A DNA stretch of 8,184 nucleotides from Pseudomonadota bacterium (lineage in GTDB: Bacteria; Pseudomonadota; Gammaproteobacteria; Burkholderiales; Thiobacillaceae), in the NCBI GenBank assembly GCA_021791235.1, contig JAJYXA010000114.1, positions 1 to 8,184 on the forward strand, written 5' to 3'. Below the pieces are notes generated by a model. The model had not been told where the DNA came from. It made no database searches and worked only from the letters and a program-made list of their open reading frames with translations. This document shows, in pieces, positions 1 to 6,525 of the stretch. The position numbers were made by a program, and so were the translations under genes. Positions within the stretch are counted from its first letter, which is position 1. Each line of letters starts with the position of its first letter.

Positions 1-451
1 GGCGGATGACGTCCTGCGGAATCTTGGCCCGGTTTTCCGCCCAGTCGGTTTCCATGATGCCGGTCGCGGGCGACTCCATGTTGATGATGAAGCCGTTCTC
101 CTGCCAGAAGTCCTTGAGCACCGGCCACACCTGCTGCGGGGTCGCCTGCACCACCAGCCAGCGCTCGCTGCCGGCGCGCTCGATGCGGACCTTGTCTTCG
201 GTGGGCAGCAGGGTGGTCGATGCGGCGGGCGTGGCCTTGCGTTCCTCGCTGTAGGTCGACAGGGTGGCGGTGCCGTCGCCCTGGGTATCGGGAATCGCGT
301 AGCGGTTATCCGCCGTCGGCGCCACCAGATCGGGCGGCACTTCGAGCGTCGGCGCCTTCTGGGCCGATTTGTAATCGATCTTTTTGGATTCCACGATGCC
401 GCAGGCCGACAGGGCCACGGTGACCATCAAAAACAGGGGCAATAAACGCAT
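1..451 (-). CDS. bamC: BamC (NlpB) outer-membrane assembly lipoprotein, partial (C-terminus beyond window)
   Basis: Encodes the first 150 residues of BamC, a lipoprotein subunit of the BAM complex that inserts beta-barrel proteins into the outer membrane; BamC binds BamD. The start at base 451 gives a lipoprotein signal peptide (MRLLPLFLMVTVALSAC) with a lipobox LSAC and lipidated Cys17. Residues 36-54 carry the conserved N-terminal lasso pattern (LEVPPDL.AP then Y.IP) that contacts BamD in known structures. After a Ser/Thr-rich linker, the first helix-grip domain begins near residue 78 (ERWLVVQATPQQVWPVLKDF) and continues with METDWAENRAKIP, typical of betaproteobacterial BamC. An AGGA ribosome-binding site lies seven bases upstream. 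The gene follows dapA by 53 bases on the same strand, the dapA-bamC arrangement also found in E. coli, so the two are probably co-transcribed. The gene runs off the left edge; the second C-terminal domain is not visible. Confidence 0.93.
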   Translation of the reverse strand, partial: MRLLPLFLMVTVALSACGIVESKKIDYKSAQKAPTLEVPPDLVAPTADNRYAIPDTQGDGTATLSTYSEERKATPAASTTLLPTEDKVRIERAGSERWLVVQATPQQVWPVLKDFWQENGFIINMESPATGIMETDWAENRAKIPQDVIR

Positions 452-457
452 AAGGTG

Positions 458-463
458 TCCTAA
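458..463 (-). promoter_or_regulatory. Ribosome-binding site of bamC
   Basis: On the minus strand this reads TTAGGA, six bases before the ATG at 451. It fixes the start that yields a correct lipoprotein signal peptide. No separate promoter is evident in the 53-base dapA-bamC spacer, which fits co-transcription. Confidence 0.6.
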
Positions 464-504
464 GGAAAGGCTTGCATCAAAGCGGCACGGCGCATTGCAT
501 CGTG

Positions 505-1395
505 CTAGATCAGTCTGGCATGACGCAACGCGTCACGCACCGTGTCATGCAGGCCGGCAGACAACGGGGTCAAGGGCAAACGCAGGCCGGGCGGAATCAG
601 GCCCAGCTCCGCACACGCCCACTTGACCGGAATCGGGTTGGCCTCGACAAACAGTTTGCTGTGCAACGGCAGCAATGCATTGTTGAGTTCGCGCGCATGC
701 GCCAGGTTCCCGGCGAACGCCGCCTCGCACAGCTCGTGCATCAGCTTCGGCGCGACGTTGGCGGTCACCGAGATCACGCCATGGCCGCCCAGCAGCATGA
801 AAGGCAGCGCCGACGCATCGTCGCCGGTGTACAGCGAAAAATTCTTCGGCGCCCGGCGCAGCAGGTCGGCCGCGCGCTCCATGCTGCCGGTCGCGTCCTT
901 GATGCCGACGATGCCGGGCACGTCAGCCAGACGCAGGGTGGTGTCGTTCGACATATCGGCGACCGTGCGTCCCGGCACGTTGTAGAGGATCAAGGGCAGA
1001 TCGACCGACTCGGCAATCTTCTTGTAGTGCTGGTAGATGCCTTCCTGCGTCGGCCTGTTGTAGTACGGCACCACCGACAGGCCGGCCTGTGCGCCTGCGG
1101 CCTTGGCGCATTCGGTGAGCTCGATCGCTTCGGCGGTGGAATTCGCGCCGGTTCCGGCGATCACCGGCACCCGCCCGGCGACCTGCTCGACCGTGGTGCG
1201 GATCAGCAGGCAGTGCTCGTCGAAGCTGACCGTGGGCGATTCGCCGGTGGTGCCGACGATGCAGATGCCGTCCGTTCCTTCGGCGATGTGCCAGTCGATC
1301 AGGCGGCGCAGCGCGTCGAGGTCGAGCGCGCCATCGTCTGACATGGGGGTGACTATCGCAACCAGGCTTCCTCTGGCTGTATTCATTTCTGCCAT
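505..1395 (-). CDS. dapA: 4-hydroxy-tetrahydrodipicolinate synthase DapA
   Basis: Full-length 296-residue DapA, which condenses pyruvate with aspartate semialdehyde in the cytoplasm. This is the first committed step to lysine and meso-diaminopimelate for peptidoglycan. It aligns nearly without gaps to E. coli DapA at an offset of five residues. The Schiff-base lysine is Lys166 (GIKDATG). The proton-relay residues are Thr49, Thr50, Tyr112 and Tyr138, and the carboxylate-binding arginine is Arg143 (NVPGRT). The GTTGES, PYYNRP and GHGVISV signatures are intact, as is the C-terminal NPIPVKWA segment. The ATG at 1395 is preferred, with GGCGGAAAC just upstream; an in-frame ATG at 1386 would shorten the protein by three residues and cannot be excluded. 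It lies about 94 bases after fliR and 53 bases before bamC. Nothing in the protein looks unusual. Confidence 0.97.
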   Translation of the reverse strand: MAEMNTARGSLVAIVTPMSDDGALDLDALRRLIDWHIAEGTDGICIVGTTGESPTVSFDEHCLLIRTTVEQVAGRVPVIAGTGANSTAEAIELTECAKAAGAQAGLSVVPYYNRPTQEGIYQHYKKIAESVDLPLILYNVPGRTVADMSNDTTLRLADVPGIVGIKDATGSMERAADLLRRAPKNFSLYTGDDASALPFMLLGGHGVISVTANVAPKLMHELCEAAFAGNLAHARELNNALLPLHSKLFVEANPIPVKWACAELGLIPPGLRLPLTPLSAGLHDTVRDALRHARLI

Positions 1396-1455
1396 CTTGT
1401 TTCCGCCGCTTTTATTTCAGTAGCGCGCCGTTGTTCCAGCGCGTTCACGATAAAT

Positions 1456-1482
1456 CGCAGCATTCTAATCTATCTGGCTGCG
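1456..1482 (-). terminator. Weak inverted repeat between fliR and dapA, possible terminator
   Basis: CGCAGC and GCTGCG form a 6-bp stem around a 15-base AT-rich loop, followed on the minus strand by ATTTATC. It sits directly after the fliR stop, where a terminator separating the flagellar operon from dapA-bamC would be expected. The stem is short, the loop long and the T tract poor, so it may not work. The AT-rich loop also contains TAGAAT, a -10-like hexamer at 1462-1467 that could belong to a dapA promoter, but no good -35 is visible. Confidence 0.22.
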
Positions 1483-1489
1483 CCTGGCT

Positions 1490-2239
1490 TTATCTCGACG
1501 TGAGCCTGTCCAGCCAGCCCGTCAGCTGTTCGATGCCCAGACCGACCCCGTGCGCAAGCAGCGGCACCGCCACGATCCAGAGCGCCACCAGCCCCAGCGC
1601 CGCCACGCCCAGCCCGGCCGAGAACATGTCCATTCCCGGCGTGGTGCGCGCCACGATGCCGAATGCCAGCTGGACCAGCAGCGCCAGGGCCAGCAGGGGC
1701 AAGGCCAGCTGCACCCCGGTCGCGAACAGCCAGCTGCCGGCTTCGGCCAGCTGGCGCAGGTCTGTTGCGGCGGGCAGGACGGCAACCGGCATGGCCGCGA
1801 AGCTGTCGCGCAGCGCGTGCACGACCAGCAGGTGGCCGCTCGCCCCCAGAAACGCCATCGCCGCCAGCCATCCGGCCAGGGCGCGCCAGGCGGCGTCCGC
1901 CGGCGCGGCCTGTTCGGCGGTCAGCGCCAGCAGGCCGCCGGTGGCGGTGTGGCCGCTCCACACCAGTATCGCGCTCACTGCCGCGAAAACCAGCCACACG
2001 CAGAGCGCCAGCGCCGCGCCCCACGCGACTTCCATGGCCAATGCCAGCATGCCCTGCACGCTGAAGGGGACGATCGCGCCGGCCGCCAGGCCCGGCGCCA
2101 GCACGGCCGCCAGCACGGCGGCGAGGAACAGCCGCAACAGCAGCGGCAGGCGACCGGTCAGCGGGTCGAACACGGCCCAGCCGGCGAGGCGCGCGAAGGC
2201 AAACAGCCAGACCGACAGGCTTGCGTCGTTCAGGGGCAT
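1490..2239 (-). CDS. fliR: Flagellar export gate protein FliR
   Basis: A 249-residue polytopic inner-membrane protein, FliR, one subunit of the FliP5-FliQ4-FliR1 export gate through which flagellar substrates pass. It is hydrophobic almost throughout, with about six membrane segments separated by short loops. The family signature is visible towards the C-terminus (about residues 171-210): FATGVQLALPLLALALLVQL, then a G..AR..PGMDMFSAGLG pattern matching the usual R..PQMN.F..G motif. Length is slightly below the usual 255-265. The ATG at 2239 comes seven bases after the fliQ stop. It is the last gene of the flagellar run; flhB, which often follows or is fused to fliR, is not here, and dapA comes next. 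Composition matches its neighbours, so no sign of separate transfer. Confidence 0.95.
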   Translation of the reverse strand: MPLNDASLSVWLFAFARLAGWAVFDPLTGRLPLLLRLFLAAVLAAVLAPGLAAGAIVPFSVQGMLALAMEVAWGAALALCVWLVFAAVSAILVWSGHTATGGLLALTAEQAAPADAAWRALAGWLAAMAFLGASGHLLVVHALRDSFAAMPVAVLPAATDLRQLAEAGSWLFATGVQLALPLLALALLVQLAFGIVARTTPGMDMFSAGLGVAALGLVALWIVAVPLLAHGVGLGIEQLTGWLDRLTSR

Positions 2240-2246
2240 ACGCCGC

Positions 2247-2501
2247 TCATTCCACCAGGCCCGGGAAATCGGTCAGCATGCTGCGCGCGAACTCGACCAC
2301 CTGCCCGCCCATCCAGCTGCCCAGCAACGCCAGCACGAGCAGCACGATGATGAGCTTGGGTACGAAGGACAGCGTGGGTTCGAGAATCTGCGTGGCGGCC
2401 TGGAACAGGCCGATGGCAAATGCGGTGACCAGCCCTGCCAGCAACACCGGCGCGACGAGTAGCATCACCAGCCAGAGCGCGTCGCGCGCAAGGCCCTCCA
2501 T
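2247..2501 (-). CDS. fliQ: Flagellar export gate protein FliQ
   Basis: An 84-residue membrane protein with two hydrophobic hairpin helices (about residues 9-32 and 46-68). The conserved FliQ core lies between and around them: AFAIGLFQAATQILEPTLSF followed by VPKL. FliQ contributes four copies to the export gate around FliP/FliR. The protein is a few residues shorter at the N-terminus than the usual 88-90 residues, starting MEGLARDALW rather than with the common MTPE-type lead. The ATG at 2501 is the only start that fits the frame; a GGAAGG motif lies about 12 bases upstream, somewhat far. fliQ has the largest spacer in the flagellar cluster, 19 bases after fliP, and ends seven bases before fliR. 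Confidence 0.95.
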   Translation of the reverse strand: MEGLARDALWLVMLLVAPVLLAGLVTAFAIGLFQAATQILEPTLSFVPKLIIVLLVLALLGSWMGGQVVEFARSMLTDFPGLVE

Positions 2502-2520
2502 TAGAAAACACCGCCTTCCA

Positions 2521-3249
2521 TCAAAAACTCCCGATCAGCGAGCCGACCAGCAGGTGCCAGCCGTCCACCGTGACGAACAACAGCAATTTGAGCGGCAGCG
2601 ACACCAGCTGCGGCGGCAGCATGATCATGCCGAGCGCGGTCAGCACGGCGGCGACCACCAGGTCGATCACCAGGAACGGCAGCACGACCATGAAGCCGAT
2701 CTGGAAGGCGGTCTTGAGTTCGCTCGTGAGGAAGGCCGGCGCCAGCGCCGCCAGCGGCACGCTGTCCACCCGCTTGGGATCGATGCTTTTGTCGTTTTCG
2801 GTGAACAGGCCCAGATCTTCGGCACGGGTCTGCCGCAGCATGAAGCTTTTCAGCGGCGACGCGGCCTTTTCGGCGGCCGCGTTGAAACTCAGCGCGCCGG
2901 CAAGATAAGGCTGGTAGGCCTCGGCATTGATGGTCCTCAACGCGGGCGACATGACGAAAACCGTCAGCAGCACCGCCAGCCCCATCAGCACCAGATTGGG
3001 CGGCGCGGTCGGGCTGCCCAGCCCCTGCCGCAGCAGGAACAGCACCACGGCGATGCGGGTGAAGGCGGTGAACGCCAGCAGCAGGGCGGGCAGGAACGGG
3101 AATAGCAACAGCCACGGCAGGCTCGCGCCGGGCACGCCGATCACCTGCCCGCCCGCGCCCGGCGTCACGCTCAACAGGGGCACGCTGGCGTCCCCTGCCC
3201 AGGCCGACGCGCTCAGGCCCAATGCCAGCAGCAGAAAAATCGCCTTCAT
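2521..3249 (-). CDS. fliP: Flagellar export gate protein FliP
   Basis: A 242-residue protein, FliP, the pentameric core of the export gate. It has a cleavable signal peptide (MKAIFLLLALGLSASAWA, cleavage probably before Gly19), then TM segments near residues 45-70 and 85-105, a periplasmic stretch, and TM segments near 185-210 and 215-240. Highly conserved blocks are present: FTRIAVVLFLLRQGLG, PPNLVLMGLAVLLTVFVMSP, SPLKSFMLRQTRAEDLGLF, PAFLTSELKTAFQIGF and PFLVIDLVVAAVLTALGM. The end, LFVTVDGWHLLVGSLIGSF, matches the family's invariant VDGW...GSL..SF tail. Residues 208-210 are Met-Ile-Met where many family members have three methionines. The ATG overlaps the fliO stop by four bases (ATGA), and AGGAG lies eight bases upstream. 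Assignment is secure. Confidence 0.98.
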   Translation of the reverse strand: MKAIFLLLALGLSASAWAGDASVPLLSVTPGAGGQVIGVPGASLPWLLLFPFLPALLLAFTAFTRIAVVLFLLRQGLGSPTAPPNLVLMGLAVLLTVFVMSPALRTINAEAYQPYLAGALSFNAAAEKAASPLKSFMLRQTRAEDLGLFTENDKSIDPKRVDSVPLAALAPAFLTSELKTAFQIGFMVVLPFLVIDLVVAAVLTALGMIMLPPQLVSLPLKLLLFVTVDGWHLLVGSLIGSF

Positions 3250-3581
3250 CGTGCACGCTCCTGGGTCGATTCCGGTTTCGGCAGGGTATGCAGCAGACGC
3301 ACATTGCCGCCCCCCACACCCAGCAACAGCCAGGTGTCATCGACCTCGACCACCACCACGCGCTCGCGCGCGCCCACCGCGGTCGTCCCCACCACCTTGA
3401 CTGCGCCCTGCGCCCCCATGCCCGGCAGGTAGCGCCGGACGAACCATGCGACCGCGACGAAGCCGCCGAGGATGAGCGCCAGGCTCAGCAGCACGGTGAG
3501 CATGCTGCCGGCGGGATCGGTCGCCGCCCGCGCCCAGGATGGAAGCAGCAGCAGCGCAGCAGCCGCGACGAATTTAGCCAT
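3246..3581 (-). CDS. fliO: Flagellar biosynthesis protein FliO
   Basis: A 111-residue protein in the fliO position directly before fliP. FliO is a poorly conserved membrane protein that helps FliP assemble into the export gate. Residues 1-20 look like a signal sequence (MAKFVAAAALLLLPSWARAA). A transmembrane helix spans about 27-48 (TVLLSLALILGGFVAVAWFV) and is followed by positive RR. The cytoplasmic part has the FliO beta-rich pattern: VKVVGTTAVGARERVVVVEV, then D.TWLLLGVGGG.V.LLH. The ATG at 3581 is supported by a strong GGAGGT eight bases upstream; it lies inside the preceding gene, which it overlaps by eight bases. The stop overlaps the fliP start. Confidence 0.93.
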   Translation of the reverse strand: MAKFVAAAALLLLPSWARAATDPAGSMLTVLLSLALILGGFVAVAWFVRRYLPGMGAQGAVKVVGTTAVGARERVVVVEVDDTWLLLGVGGGNVRLLHTLPKPESTQERAR

Positions 3582-4038
3582 GCCGGATGACCTCCCGCGC
3601 CCAGCGCGTCATGTTGGTTGGGGAATGCGGCAACTGCACAGCGAGCGTTGCCAGCGTGGGATCCGTCGTGAGACGCCAGGCGAGCGCAGGGGGCGGCGTG
3701 CCCGACGCCGGCACATCCAGCCAGCATTCCGCCAGCACGGCATCCAGGCTGCGGACGAGACTGCCGGGGACAAAGGACCCGCCGCCCCCCCCGTCCCGCC
3801 CGCCCAGACGACGCGTCAGCCACAGGGTGGCCAGCGCAGCGTCGGGCTGCCAGGTAGGCGCCGCCGGCGCATCGACAGGTTCAGGCGCCGGCTGTGCCAT
3901 CGCCTGTACCGGCAGGCGCAGACGTGCGCTCAACGTCGCCTCAAGCTTGCGGGTCAGGCGCGCCGCCAAACCGTCGGACGCCGGGGGTGGCGTCGTGAGA
4001 AAAGCGATTTCGGCAGGCGTGAGTTCGAGCAGCCGCAT
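3574..4038 (-). CDS. Unrecognised small protein in the fliM/fliN position; possible FliM/SctQ middle-domain relative lacking SpoA
   Basis: A 154-residue soluble protein encoded between fliJ and fliO, where fliK, fliL, fliM and fliN usually lie. I do not recognise it with certainty. Three segments resemble FliM/SctQ. Residues 27-47 (ARLTRKLEATLSARLRLPVQ) match the helix before the FliM middle domain. Residues 69-80 (LATLWLTRRLGG) followed by a Gly-rich loop match the ALVDR.FGG.G region, where the FliG-binding GGxG loop sits. Residues 132-150 (LAVQLPHSPTNMTRWAREV) match the IPY...EPIRE end of the middle domain. A Pro/Ala linker covers about 48-64. No SpoA domain follows, and none fits before the fliO start. 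There is no signal peptide or membrane segment, which argues against FliL. The start overlaps the fliJ stop by one base. The functional reading is an inference; the gene itself is well supported by frame, overlaps and codon pattern. Confidence 0.8.
   Translation of the reverse strand: MRLLELTPAEIAFLTTPPPASDGLAARLTRKLEATLSARLRLPVQAMAQPAPEPVDAPAAPTWQPDAALATLWLTRRLGGRDGGGGGSFVPGSLVRSLDAVLAECWLDVPASGTPPPALAWRLTTDPTLATLAVQLPHSPTNMTRWAREVIRHG
3590..3595 (-). promoter_or_regulatory. Strong ribosome-binding site of fliO inside the upstream gene
   Basis: Minus-strand GGAGGT eight bases before the fliO ATG at 3581, lying within the last codons of the preceding gene. It fixes the fliO start and indicates that fliO, and with it the export gate genes, has its own efficient translation initiation rather than relying only on coupling. 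Confidence 0.65.
3785..3792. repeat. Homopolymer of eight C (G on coding strand)
   Basis: An uninterrupted C8 run on the plus strand inside the Gly-rich loop codons (about residues 83-86) of the small gene between fliJ and fliO. G8 tracts can slip in replication or be misread in sequencing. The FliM-like segments on both sides are in the same frame here, so the gene reads as on/intact in this sequence. Confidence 0.7.
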
Positions 4039-4520
4039 CAGCGCCCCCGCAGCCCCGCATCGCGCCGATGCGTCAGCTCCACCAGTTCGTCGTGATCGCG
4101 CTGCTCAATGCGTCGTTGGTCGTGATCGCGCTGCTCAATGCGTCGTTGCTGGATGGCGGCCTGCGCCTGATGGCGCTGCTCCAGCAGGCGCAGCGCCTTC
4201 ACCCGCTGCTCGGTCTGCATCCACTCTGCCAGCCGCGCCTGCCAGTCGCGGTGGGCGGCGTCGATGGCGGCCTGCGCAGCCTGCATTTCCGCCGCCTGCG
4301 CGCGTTGCAGGCGATGCGTCTCCTGCAGCTGCGCCGCCGTCACGCCATCGCGCAGCTCGCCCGCCAGCTGCGCGATATGGGCGTCGCGCAGCGTCAGCAG
4401 CTGCACCTGGCGGCCGCGCGCGCGCAGCCACACGCCATGCGCGAGCTTGACCCCGCGCGCCAGCGTCTCGCTGCGCCGTTCGGCCAGCTGCAGTACCCGC
4501 GCCAAGGCAAATGGCCTCAT
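4038..4520 (-). CDS. fliJ: Flagellar export chaperone/stalk protein FliJ
   Basis: A 160-residue, highly charged and almost wholly alpha-helical protein following fliI. FliJ forms a coiled coil that inserts into the FliI hexamer like the gamma subunit of F-type ATPase, links it to FlhA and recycles export chaperones. Sequence conservation is low in this family, so the call rests on position, size, the [17 protein letters not shown]-terminal helix (compare the family's F.L..VL.lre..e) and coiled-coil composition rich in Gln, Arg, Ala and Glu. It is some 10-15 residues longer than usual. Ten of these come from a direct duplication, [10 protein letters not shown] at 125-134 and again at 135-144. 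The ATG overlaps the fliI stop by four bases (ATGA), and the stop overlaps the next start by one base. Confidence 0.88.
   Translation of the reverse strand: MRPFALARVLQLAERRSETLARGVKLAHGVWLRARGRQVQLLTLRDAHIAQLAGELRDGVTAAQLQETHRLQRAQAAEMQAAQAAIDAAHRDWQARLAEWMQTEQRVKALRLLEQRHQAQAAIQQRRIEQRDHDQRRIEQRDHDELVELTHRRDAGLRGR
4089..4148. repeat. Perfect 30-bp tandem duplication within fliJ
   Basis: Two identical adjacent 30-base units, 4089-4118 and 4119-4148, with mismatches immediately outside. The unit is a multiple of three, so it adds ten residues to FliJ in frame. Perfect identity suggests the duplication is recent or is kept alike by slippage or recombination. Confidence 0.95.
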
Positions 4521-5911
4521 CCGAGCACCTCATCGAGGCCGTCGCGCGCGGCCTCCAGCGTCGAACGCTCGCGCATGCCCTGCATCAGATAACCCTGCAT
4601 CCGCGGATACAGCCGCACGCCTTCGTCCAGCACCAGATCGGCGCCCGGCACATAGGCGCCGACCGCGAGCAGGTCGCGGCTGCGCATGTAGCGCGAATAG
4701 AGATATTTGAACCGCCGAGTGCGTTCCAGCGCCTCGTCGGACAGCAGGTCGGGCTGCGCCCGGCTGATCGAGGCTTCGATGTCGATCGCGGGGTAATGCC
4801 CGGCGTCGGCCAGATCGCGGGAGAGCACGATATGGCCGTCGAGGATCGCGCGCGCCGCGTCGGCGATCGGGTCCTGCTGGTCGTCGCCCTCCATCAGCAC
4901 GGTGAAGAACGCGGTGATCGAGCCGCTGCCGCTGCGGCCGTTGCCGGCGCGCTCGGCCAGTTGCGGCAGCTTGGCGAACACCGAGGGCGGATAGCCCTTG
5001 GTCGCGGGCGGCTCGCCGATCGCCAGCGCCACCTCGCGCTGCGCCATCGCGTAGCGGGTGAGCGAATCCATGATCAGCAGCACGTGCTTGCCCTGGTCGC
5101 GGAAATACTCGGCGATCGACATCGCATACGCCGCGCCGTTCAGCCGCATCAGCGGCGGATGGTCGGCCGGCGACGCCACCACCACGGCGCGCCGCATGCC
5201 CTCGCTGCCGAGGATGCGGTCGATGAATTCCTTGACCTCGCGGCCGCGTTCGCCGATCAGTCCCACCACCACCACGTCGGCCTCGGTCATGCGCGCCATC
5301 ATGCCGAGCAGCACGCTCTTGCCGACGCCGCTGCCCGCGAACAGGCCAAGCCGCTGCCCGCGCCCCACCGTCAGCAGGCCGTTGATCGCACGCACGCCGA
5401 CGTCCAGCGTCTGCCGGATCGGCGCGCGTTCCAGCGGATTGATCGGACGGCTGTACAGCGGCACCCGCCGCTCCAGCATCAGCGGCCCGAGGCCGTCGAG
5501 CGGCCGTCCGGCGCCGTCGAGCACGCGCCCCAGCAGGCTGTCGCCCACCGGCACCTGGCGCACCCGGTCCTGCGCGCGGCGGCGCGGGATGTAGCGCATG
5601 CCCAGCCGCGGCGGCTGGGCCGCCAGCGGATTGTCTGGGACCACCCGTGCACCCGGCATCACGCCGTAGATATCGGTGGCCGGCATGATGAACAGCCGGT
5701 CGCCGGCAAACCCGGCCACCTCGGCTTCGATGCTCTGGCCGCCCGGGATCTGGATGTGGCACTGGCTGCCCACCGGCATGCGCAAGCCGACCGCTTCCAT
5801 CACCAGCCCGGACACCCGCGTCAGCCGCCCGCTGGTCGCGATCGGCGTCGCCCAGCTCACCGCGCGGCGGCAGTCGGCCAGGTATTCGCGCAGGCGGACG
5901 ATGCGCTCCAT
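4517..5911 (-). CDS. fliI: Flagellum-specific export ATPase FliI
   Basis: A 464-residue cytoplasmic ATPase of the F1-beta-like type III family; its hexamer, with FliH and FliJ, delivers and unfolds substrates at the export gate. Numbering from the ATG at 5911: an N-terminal beta-barrel domain occupies about 20-95; Walker A is GSGVGKS at 193-199; the GERGREV motif with the catalytic glutamate lies at 220-226. Walker B is in [20 protein letters not shown], with Asp282. The [18 protein letters not shown] block lies at 306-323. The C-terminal domain ends in the typical [19 protein letters not shown] region. An in-frame GTG at 5914 would add one residue; the ATG, forming TGATG with the fliH stop, is preferred. 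Length and motifs are normal, so the energy-coupling part of the system looks functional. Confidence 0.98.
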   Translation of the reverse strand: MERIVRLREYLADCRRAVSWATPIATSGRLTRVSGLVMEAVGLRMPVGSQCHIQIPGGQSIEAEVAGFAGDRLFIMPATDIYGVMPGARVVPDNPLAAQPPRLGMRYIPRRRAQDRVRQVPVGDSLLGRVLDGAGRPLDGLGPLMLERRVPLYSRPINPLERAPIRQTLDVGVRAINGLLTVGRGQRLGLFAGSGVGKSVLLGMMARMTEADVVVVGLIGERGREVKEFIDRILGSEGMRRAVVVASPADHPPLMRLNGAAYAMSIAEYFRDQGKHVLLIMDSLTRYAMAQREVALAIGEPPATKGYPPSVFAKLPQLAERAGNGRSGSGSITAFFTVLMEGDDQQDPIADAARAILDGHIVLSRDLADAGHYPAIDIEASISRAQPDLLSDEALERTRRFKYLYSRYMRSRDLLAVGAYVPGADLVLDEGVRLYPRMQGYLMQGMRERSTLEAARDGLDEVLG

Positions 5912-6525
5912 CACTCAAGCCAATTCAGGTTGGAGCCGAGCACCTGCACCACCTGGCGCCAGCGTGCCGGCAAGGTGGCGTCGAGGTCACCCTGCGAGGT
6001 CTCGATCAGGCAACCGCCGCGCACGATGCGCACATCCTCGACGATGCGCAGGCGGTTCTTGTCGAGCACCTGGTCGAGATGCGGGCGCACCAGCACGGCG
6101 TCGTCCGGGTTCAGCAGCAGGCGCGCCTCGCGGCTGGTTTCCGCCATCTGTTTCAGCGCCAGGTTGACCACGTCGAGGATGCGCTCCGGTCGCGCCGCGA
6201 GCTCGCCCGCCACCACCTGGCGCGCGACGTCGAGCGCCAGTTCCAGCACCATGTCGGCAAGGCGGAAATCGAGGTTGTCGAGGGTCGAGGAAAAACTTTC
6301 GGCCAACTGCTTCATGCGCCCGCAGGCCTGCTCCCCCTCCACCCGGCCGGCGGCCATGCCTTCGGCGTAGCCCTCGGCCCGCGCGGCCTCGCGCAACGCG
6401 GCCAGTTCGGCCTGGGGGTCGACCTGGGGGGGCACGGCCTCGCCGGCCGACGCGGCCAGTTCCACCACCTCCCACTGCTCGAACGCCGTGGGGCTGTCGG
6501 GCGGACGGTTATCGTCGGTGCTCAT
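5911..6525 (-). CDS. fliH: Flagellar export ATPase regulator FliH
   Basis: A 204-residue peripheral-stalk protein that binds FliI and docks the ATPase complex to the C-ring and to FlhA. The N-terminus has FEQWEV with Trp18, matching the conserved N-terminal tryptophan region that contacts FlhA and the C-ring in known systems. Residues 51-65 ([15 protein letters not shown]) hold consecutive GxxxG repeats at Gly52, 56, 60 and 64, the hallmark of the FliH helix dimer. The C-terminal domain has [15 protein letters not shown] and the conserved [20 protein letters not shown] block. The ATG overlaps the fliG stop by four bases, and a GAGGAGG ribosome-binding site lies just upstream. Normally FliN is the C-ring partner of FliH; no FliN is present in this window. 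Confidence 0.96.
   Translation of the reverse strand: MSTDDNRPPDSPTAFEQWEVVELAASAGEAVPPQVDPQAELAALREAARAEGYAEGMAAGRVEGEQACGRMKQLAESFSSTLDNLDFRLADMVLELALDVARQVVAGELAARPERILDVVNLALKQMAETSREARLLLNPDDAVLVRPHLDQVLDKNRLRIVEDVRIVRGGCLIETSQGDLDATLPARWRQVVQVLGSNLNWLE

Noticed and set aside
1396..1489. Lysine riboswitch ahead of dapA
   Set aside because: The leader is under 100 bases, too short for the lysine aptamer, and shows no matching conserved structure.
1431..2462. Long plus-strand open frame opposite fliR and fliQ, and similar ones at 472-1341, 2221-3105 and 6079-7320
   Set aside because: All are antisense shadows of conserved minus-strand genes, with low-complexity Ser/Ala/Arg or Gln/Arg/His composition and no recognisable family.
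3574..4038. Possibility that the FliM-like gene is a full fliM broken by a frameshift at the G8 tract
   Set aside because: FliM-like segments before and after the tract are in one frame, and fliO begins at once after the gene, leaving no remnant SpoA sequence in any frame.
4089..4148. Tandem repeat as a possible CRISPR or regulatory iteron
   Set aside because: There are only two directly adjacent copies without spacers, lying in frame within a coding region.
4530..5918. Minus-strand 462-codon frame overlapping fliI in another frame
   Set aside because: Arg/Gly/Ala-rich out-of-frame reading. The adjacent frame encodes the complete FliI with Walker motifs.
4511..6370. Long plus-strand open frame (619 codons) opposite fliI and fliH
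   Set aside because: It is antisense to two genes with unmistakable motifs. Its His/Arg/Gln-rich composition is typical of the complement of high-GC coding sequence, and no domain is visible.
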